A stretch of DNA of 64,000 nt. It comes from Clostridia bacterium (GTDB lineage: Bacteria; Bacillota; Clostridia; Christensenellales; Aristaeellaceae). The stretch is taken from positions 1 to 64,000 of the forward strand of contig JAFTPN010000049.1 of NCBI GenBank assembly GCA_017463245.1, read 5' to 3'. How positions within the stretch are numbered: the stretch's first letter is position 1; each line of letters opens with the position of its first letter. A program made the position numbers and the translations under genes. Under the pieces are notes generated by a model. The model made no database searches. It was given only the letters and a program-made list of their open reading frames with translations, and had not been told where the DNA came from. Below are positions 59,282 to 64,000 of this stretch, piece after piece.

Positions 59282-59521
59282 ATGAAGATCACCATTTGCA
59301 TTGGTTCCAGCTGCCACCTGAAGGGCTCCCGCATGATCGTGGAGGAGCTGCAGAAGCTGGTGAAGGACAATGATCTGAGCGATAAGATCGAGCTGGCTGG
59401 CCAGTTCTGCATGGGCAATTGCCAGAAGGGCGTGTGCGTCACCGTGGATGGCGAGCCCTTCTCCCTCACCCCGGCTGATACCCGCTCCTTCTTCGAGAAG
59501 GACGTGCTTCCCCGCCTGTAA
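59282..59521 (+). CDS. thioredoxin-like [2Fe-2S] ferredoxin (NuoE C-domain type)
   Basis: 79 residues. Four cysteines in the pattern C-x4-C near residues 6-11 (CIGSSC) and C-x3-C near 43-47 (CMGNC) match the thioredoxin-like [2Fe-2S] fold of NuoE/HydC subunits. An added Cys follows (GVC). It likely carries electrons for or to the hydrogenase encoded next. AAGGAG precedes the ATG. Confidence 0.9.
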   Translation: MKITICIGSSCHLKGSRMIVEELQKLVKDNDLSDKIELAGQFCMGNCQKGVCVTVDGEPFSLTPADTRSFFEKDVLPRL

Positions 59522-59542
59522 TCAAAGATCATACCGCCCGAT

Positions 59543-59567
59543 GGGCTGACGTATTTTACGCCAGCCC
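59543..59567 (+). other. intercistronic hairpin
   Basis: GGGCTG-A-CGTA / TACG-C-CAGCCC forms a stem with one mismatch and a short loop in the only long gap (75 bp) of the operon. No U-run follows, so it is more likely a processing or stability element than a terminator. Confidence 0.55.
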
Positions 59568-59596
59568 TATCGTACTGTTTGTCCGGAGGAGCGACC

Positions 59597-61273
59597 ATGC
59601 AAGACATACTGAATCTGAACAAGAATAACTGTACCGACTGCTATAAGTGCATCCGCGATTGCTCCGTGAAGGCCATCACCTTCGCCAACGAGACCGCGGA
59701 GATCGTGCATAACGACTGCATCCTCTGCGGCCGCTGCTTTGTCACCTGCCCCCAGAAGGCCAAGCAGGTGCGCGACGATGTGATGCAGGTCAAGGCCGCC
59801 ATTGCCGCCGGCAAGCGCGTGGTGTGCAGCCTGGCGCCTTCCTTCATCGCCAACTTCCGCATCCGCGACCTGTCCGTCATCGCCAATGCGCTGGTGAGCC
59901 TTGGCTTTGCCGAGGTACAGGAGACCGCCATCGGTGCGCAGCTGGTCAGCGAGGAGTATGCCAACATCATGCGTGAGGGCAAGCTGCACGTGGTCATTTC
60001 CAGCTGCTGCCCCTCCATCAACATGCTCATCAAGAAGTATTACCCCACCATGCTGCCCTATCTGGCCAAGGTGATGACCCCCATGGAGGCGCACTGCAAG
60101 CTGATCAAGGAGCAGCAGCCCGACGCCTACACGGTGTTCATCGGCCCCTGCATCGCCAAGAAGCAGGAGGGCGACGAGAGCCGCTATGTGGACGCCGTGC
60201 TCACCTTCGACGAGCTGGCCGACTGGTTTGCCAGCGAGGGCATCGAGCTGCCCTACGAGCATGTGGATCCCGCCAGCGAGGGCGCTCTCACCCGCCTCTA
60301 CCCCGCCACCGGCGGCGTGTTGAAGGCCACCGCCAAGGTGGAAGGCTACCGCCGCATCGCCATCGACGGCATCGACAACTGCCGCGGCGTGTTTGACGAG
60401 ATCGAAAACAGCGAGTTCGGCAAGGTGTTCATTGAAATGAGCGCCTGCGAGGGCAGCTGCGTCAACGGCCCCTGCATCCGCGACCATGCCGAGCGCCGCC
60501 TCAAGGGCGCCATGCGCGTGGACACCTTCTCCGGCAACGGCGAGACCCCCTATGTGATCGACCGCAAACCCGACATCCGCACCACCTATGCCTTCGAGGG
60601 CGATCATCGCATGAACTTCGGCAGCGATGCCATCCGCGATATGCTCTTCAAGATGGGCAAGACCAGCCCCGAAAAGGAGCTGAACTGCGGCAGCTGCGGC
60701 TACCCCACCTGCCGGGACAAGGCCATCGCCATCCTGGAAGGCAAGGCCAAGATCGAAATGTGCCTGCCCTTCCTGAAAGAAAAGGCAGAAAGCTTCTCCG
60801 ATACCATCATCAACAACACGCCCACGGCCATCATCGTGATGGACGAGGATCTGGTGGTGCAGCAGATCAACCCCTCTGCGCTGAAAATGTTCGGCCTGAA
60901 GAACGCCCGCGACATCCTCCACGAGCATGTGGTGCGCATCCTCAGCCCCGAGCCCTATCTCAACATCGTCAACGCCGCGCTGCACACCACCGCCTGCAAG
61001 CATTACCTGGCAGACTATGGCCGCTATGTGGATGAAACCATCCTCTACGATCGTCAGTATCATGTGGTGATCACCCTCATCCGCGATGTGACCGAGCAGG
61101 AGCAGCTGCGCCTGCAGGGCAGCGAACTGAAGCAGCAGACGGTGGAGATCACCAACAAGGTGATCGACAAGCAGATGCGCATCGTGCAGGAGATCGCCTC
61201 GCTGCTGGGCGAAACCACCGCCGAAACACAGATTGCCCTCACCAAATTGAAGGATGCGATGGCTCATGAATGA
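59597..61273 (+). CDS. sensory [FeFe]-hydrogenase with PAS domain (group C type)
   Basis: 558 residues. Two N-terminal [4Fe-4S] sites (CTDCYKCIRDC at 12-22; CILCGRCFVTC at 41-51) precede an H-cluster domain. Its motifs are ISSCCPSI at 135-141, GPCIAKKQE at 183-191 and MSACEGSCVNG near 281-291. A further Fe-S motif (CGSCGYPTC at 364-372) leads to a PAS domain (about 395-500) and a helical tail. This matches HydS-like proteins thought to sense H2 or redox state rather than evolve H2. The ATG at 59597 has GGAGGA upstream. It overlaps the phosphatase gene, the typical group C3 partner. Confidence 0.92.
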   Translation: MQDILNLNKNNCTDCYKCIRDCSVKAITFANETAEIVHNDCILCGRCFVTCPQKAKQVRDDVMQVKAAIAAGKRVVCSLAPSFIANFRIRDLSVIANALVSLGFAEVQETAIGAQLVSEEYANIMREGKLHVVISSCCPSINMLIKKYYPTMLPYLAKVMTPMEAHCKLIKEQQPDAYTVFIGPCIAKKQEGDESRYVDAVLTFDELADWFASEGIELPYEHVDPASEGALTRLYPATGGVLKATAKVEGYRRIAIDGIDNCRGVFDEIENSEFGKVFIEMSACEGSCVNGPCIRDHAERRLKGAMRVDTFSGNGETPYVIDRKPDIRTTYAFEGDHRMNFGSDAIRDMLFKMGKTSPEKELNCGSCGYPTCRDKAIAILEGKAKIEMCLPFLKEKAESFSDTIINNTPTAIIVMDEDLVVQQINPSALKMFGLKNARDILHEHVVRILSPEPYLNIVNAALHTTACKHYLADYGRYVDETILYDRQYHVVITLIRDVTEQEQLRLQGSELKQQTVEITNKVIDKQMRIVQEIASLLGETTAETQIALTKLKDAMAHE

Positions 61274-62438
61274 TCTTTGGATTGAAACGGGCTGGATCAG
61301 CCTGAACCATGTGGGCGAAACCCTCTGCGGCGACAAGGTGGAGGTGCATGGCGGCGGCGACGAGGATCTGACCCTGGTGCTGGCCGATGGCCTGGGCAGC
61401 GGCGTGAAGGCCAACATCCTCTCCACGCTGACCTCCAAGATCCTCTGCACCATGATCTCCGGCGGCATTCCCCTGGAGGAGTGCGTGTCCACCATTGCCA
61501 GCACGCTGCCGGTGTGCTCTGTGCGCCAGGTGGCCTACTCCACCTTCACCATCCTGCAGATCCGCAACAACGAAACGGCGCATATCATCCAGTTTGATAA
61601 CCCCGCCACCATTGTGCTGCGCAAGGGCGAGGTATTCAACTATCCCCGCACCACCCGTGTGATCGCCGGAAAGACCATCTGGGAAAGCACCTTCCCCATC
61701 GAGGTGGACGACCTGTTCATCGCCATGAGCGACGGTGCCGAGTGGGCAGGCGTGGGCATGACCATGAACTTCGGCTGGACGCGGGATTCCATTGCCGATT
61801 ATGCCATGGCCAACTATCTGCCGGAAAACAGCGCCAAGTCCACCGCCAGCCTGATCATCGACGAGTGCGACAGGCTCTATGGCGGCCGCCCCGGCGACGA
61901 CACCACCATTGCCGTTGCCCGCGTGCGCAACCGCCACACGGTGAACCTGGTGGTGGGCCCGCCGGAAAACAAGGAAGACGATACCCGCATGATGAACCTT
62001 TTCTTCAGCAAAAAGGGCACCCGTATCGTCTGCGGCGGCACCACCAGCAATGTGGTCTCCCGCTACCTGAACCAACCCATCGTGGCAGCCCTGGATTATC
62101 CCGACCCCGAGGTACCGCCCATCAGCACCATCAAGGGCGTTGACCTGACCACCGAGGGCGTTATCACCCTGGCCAAGGTGCTGACCTATGCCGAGGACTT
62201 CCTCGACCAGGCCAAGCTGGCGCCGGTATGGCTCACCCGCAAGGACGGCGCCAGCCTTATTGCCAAGGAGCTGTTTGAAAACGCCACCGACGTGAACTTC
62301 TACGTTGGCCGCGCCATCAACCCCGCTCACCAGAACCCGGATCTGCCCATCAACTTTGCCATCAAGCAGCAGCTCATCACCAGCCTGGCAGAATGTCTGG
62401 AAAAGATGGGCAAGCACATCCGGCTATCTTACTTCTAA
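61266..62438 (+). CDS. PP2C/SpoIIE-type protein phosphatase
   Basis: 390 residues. The metal aspartates are in LVLADGLGSGVKAN, AMSDGAEWAG and GGRPGDDTTIAVARV, the SpoIIE pattern. The last 150 residues (from about 240) form an added domain of unknown type. The ATG at 61266 overlaps the end of the sensory hydrogenase by 8 bp. PP2C phosphatases beside group C hydrogenases are thought to pass the H2/redox signal to Ser/Thr-phosphorylated targets. No cognate anti-sigma gene is seen here. Confidence 0.9.
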   Translation: MNDLWIETGWISLNHVGETLCGDKVEVHGGGDEDLTLVLADGLGSGVKANILSTLTSKILCTMISGGIPLEECVSTIASTLPVCSVRQVAYSTFTILQIRNNETAHIIQFDNPATIVLRKGEVFNYPRTTRVIAGKTIWESTFPIEVDDLFIAMSDGAEWAGVGMTMNFGWTRDSIADYAMANYLPENSAKSTASLIIDECDRLYGGRPGDDTTIAVARVRNRHTVNLVVGPPENKEDDTRMMNLFFSKKGTRIVCGGTTSNVVSRYLNQPIVAALDYPDPEVPPISTIKGVDLTTEGVITLAKVLTYAEDFLDQAKLAPVWLTRKDGASLIAKELFENATDVNFYVGRAINPAHQNPDLPINFAIKQQLITSLAECLEKMGKHIRLSYF

Positions 62439-62459
62439 GCAGAATGGAGGCACCAGAAG

Positions 62460-63899
62460 ATGCAACTGTTCGACACTTATGTGCAAAAACTGAAATACAA
62501 GGTCCTGCGCGAGGTCGCCCGCCATGCCTATGAGGACAGCCTGCAGGACTGCTACCTGGACATTCCCAAGCTGATCTCCCCCGGCCCCAAGAGCGAATTG
62601 CGCTGCTGCATCTACAAGGAGCGCGCCATTGTGGCCGAGCGTGTGAAGCTGGCCATGGGCGGCGACAAGAGCAACCCCAACATCGTTGAGGTCATCGACA
62701 TCGCCTGCGACGAATGCCCCGTCAGCGGCTATCGCGTGGGCGCGGACTGCCGCGGCTGCATTGCCCACCGCTGCGCCAGCGCTTGCCCCCGCAACGCCAT
62801 TTCCTTCGATGAAAACCATCGTGCCCACATCGACCCGGACAAGTGCGTCAACTGCGGCAAGTGCGCCTCTGTGTGCCCCTACAGCGCCATTCAGCAGCAC
62901 GTGCGCCCCTGCGAGCGTGCCTGCAAGGTGAAGGCCATTTCCCAGGGCGAGAACCATGTGGCCAACATTGACGAAAGCAAGTGCATCAACTGCGGCGCTT
63001 GCGTGTATCAGTGCCCCTTCGGCGCCCTGCAGGACAAGAGCTTCCTGCTGGATGCCATCAAGCTGATCCGCGAAAGCGAGCAGAACAAGAACTACCGCGT
63101 GTATGCGGTGGTGGCGCCCTCCATTTCCAGCCAGTTTGTCCACGTGAAGGTGGGGCAAATTATCACCGCCCTGAAGGAGCTGGGCTTCTTCAGCGTGGTC
63201 GAGGCTGCGCTGGGCGCTGACATGGTAGCCTACAGCGAGGCGAAGGAGCTGGCCGAAAAGGGCTTCCTCACCTCCAGCTGCTGCCCTGCCTTTGTCTCCT
63301 ACATCGAAAAGTCCTTCCCCGCCCTGAAGCCCCATGTGAGCCACAACTTCTCCCCCATGGCCGAGCTGGGTCGCTTCATCAAAAAGACCGACCCCACCAG
63401 CAAGGTGATCTTCATTGGCCCCTGCACCGCCAAAAAGCAGGAAGCCCAGCGCGAAGCCGTGAAGCCCTGGGTGGATTGCGTGCTGACCTTTGAGGAGCTG
63501 CAGGCCTGGATCGACAGCCGCGACCTGGATCCCAAGACCATGGCCGAAGGCGTACTGGACAATGCCAGCTACTTTGGCCGCATCTTCGCCCGCAGCGGCG
63601 GCCTGAGCGACGCCGTGGCGCAGGCGCTGAAGGAGCAGAAGAACACCGAGTTCATTGCCAATCCCATCATCTGCGATGGCATCGAAGCCTGCCGCGTGGC
63701 GCTCCTGAAAAAGCAGAAGAACCTGCTGAAGGAGAACTTCATCGAGGGCATGGCCTGCGTGGGCGGCTGCATCGGCGGTGCCGGCTGCCTGACCCACGGC
63801 CCCAAGGATGCCGGCGAGGTGGACAAGTACGGCCACGAAGCCTACGAGAAAACCATTGGCGACGCCCTTGCCCAATGCAGCTGGTCCGGCGAAGAATAA
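62460..63899 (+). CDS. [FeFe]-hydrogenase, catalytic
   Basis: 479 residues. Several Fe-S motifs at the N-half (CRGCIAHRCASAC; CVNCGKCASVC at 129-139; CINCGACVYQC at 175-185) feed the H-cluster domain. Its motifs are TSSCCPAFV at 271-279 (both cysteines kept), GPCTAKKQE at 321-328 and EGMACVGGCIGGAG near the end, so all four H-cluster cysteines are present. GPC replaces the canonical MPC, as in non-group-A enzymes. It probably reduces protons with reduced ferredoxin. GGAGG precedes the ATG; a strong terminator follows. Confidence 0.93.
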   Translation: MQLFDTYVQKLKYKVLREVARHAYEDSLQDCYLDIPKLISPGPKSELRCCIYKERAIVAERVKLAMGGDKSNPNIVEVIDIACDECPVSGYRVGADCRGCIAHRCASACPRNAISFDENHRAHIDPDKCVNCGKCASVCPYSAIQQHVRPCERACKVKAISQGENHVANIDESKCINCGACVYQCPFGALQDKSFLLDAIKLIRESEQNKNYRVYAVVAPSISSQFVHVKVGQIITALKELGFFSVVEAALGADMVAYSEAKELAEKGFLTSSCCPAFVSYIEKSFPALKPHVSHNFSPMAELGRFIKKTDPTSKVIFIGPCTAKKQEAQREAVKPWVDCVLTFEELQAWIDSRDLDPKTMAEGVLDNASYFGRIFARSGGLSDAVAQALKEQKNTEFIANPIICDGIEACRVALLKKQKNLLKENFIEGMACVGGCIGGAGCLTHGPKDAGEVDKYGHEAYEKTIGDALAQCSWSGEE

Positions 63900-63905
63900 G
63901 CACAT

Positions 63906-63940
63906 CCCCATCCTGTATTTCCTTGCAGGATGGGTTTTTT
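63906..63940 (+). terminator. terminator of adhE-hydrogenase operon
   Basis: CCCATCCTG / CAGGATGGG stem followed by TTTTTT. Confidence 0.9.
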
Positions 63941-63945
63941 GCATC

Positions 63946-63976
63946 AAAAAAGGTGTGCCGCTCTGTGCGACACACC
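63946..63976 (-). terminator. terminator of a minus-strand gene beyond the window
   Basis: On the minus strand GGTGTGTCG ... CGGCACACC is followed by TTTTTTG. It implies a converging gene that ends close to the right edge. Bases 63977-64000 show nothing else. Confidence 0.65.
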
Positions 63977-64000
63977 ATAGCAGTTGTTTAGTTATGACCC

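Overview
The window looks like chromosome from a GC-rich (about 60% by eye), strictly anaerobic, spore-forming member of the Clostridia (Bacillota), probably an uncultured gut lineage. The evidence is an alpha/beta-type small acid-soluble spore protein, an RsfA-like Myb-type regulator, two [FeFe]-hydrogenases, AdhE, indolepyruvate:ferredoxin oxidoreductase, Clostridia-type promoters (TTGNNN-N17-TATAAT) and strong GGAGG ribosome sites. Genus cannot be fixed from the sequence alone. No prophage, IS transposase, rRNA or CRISPR array was seen.

Layout. (1) 1-2100: the 3' end of a MazG-like gene and ftsH. (2) 2188-16220, minus strand: one tightly packed 13-gene exopolysaccharide operon. In transcription order it encodes an HD-GYP/phosphoglycosyl-transferase fusion, a MotA/TolQ-like channel fused to a degenerate EAL domain, a MotB-like protein with prealbumin-like repeats, a Wzz/BY-kinase, Wzy, Wzx, a GT4, a polysaccharide deacetylase, VanZ-like, PssD/Alg14, PssE/Alg13, an acetyltransferase and a GT4. 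(3) 16453-23240, minus: a housekeeping/unknown operon (methyltransferase, Hsp33, TPR, HEAT, HD and zinc-ribbon/TPR proteins). (4) 23291-28501, minus: SASP, a YesL-like membrane protein, a P-loop kinase plus M42 peptidase between inverted repeats, and phosphoglucomutase. (5) 28634-31498, plus: a solute-binding-like protein, a Myb-like regulator and a sugar isomerase-like protein, followed by two small unknown genes on minus. (6) 32771-37770: LacI regulator, malQ and glgP. (7) 37877-42870: DegV, a GH31 remnant, an NMT1/TauT-type ABC importer and tRNA-Val(GAC). (8) 42879-46802: a GGDEF protein, an unknown 585-aa enzyme-like protein behind a perfect palindrome, and an amidohydrolase. (9) 46888-55619: an arylacetate/arylpyruvate operon (acyl-CoA ligase, SSS symporter, IorA, IorB, PaaK, ACT) and a LysR gene. 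(10) 55717-63940: a Rex-type operator followed by adhE, an APH-like kinase, a [2Fe-2S] protein, a PAS-containing sensory [FeFe]-hydrogenase, a PP2C/SpoIIE phosphatase and a second [FeFe]-hydrogenase.

How the parts work together. The polysaccharide operon carries two cyclic-di-GMP-type domains fused directly to machinery: HD-GYP on the initiating transferase, and EAL on an ion-channel stator. Its MotB-like partner carries extracellular Ig/prealbumin repeats instead of OmpA. This is the best candidate for an undescribed system: a possibly c-di-GMP-gated, ion-driven envelope device tied to exopolysaccharide assembly. Fermentation genes at the right end form an NADH/ferredoxin disposal unit under an apparent Rex site. 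The ior/paaK operon probably interconverts aromatic acids and aromatic 2-oxoacids.

Three families of intergenic repeats occur: a 118-128 bp MITE-like element, an inverted pair of about 180 bp, and a composite of about 330-370 bp made of hairpin modules whose order differs between its two copies.
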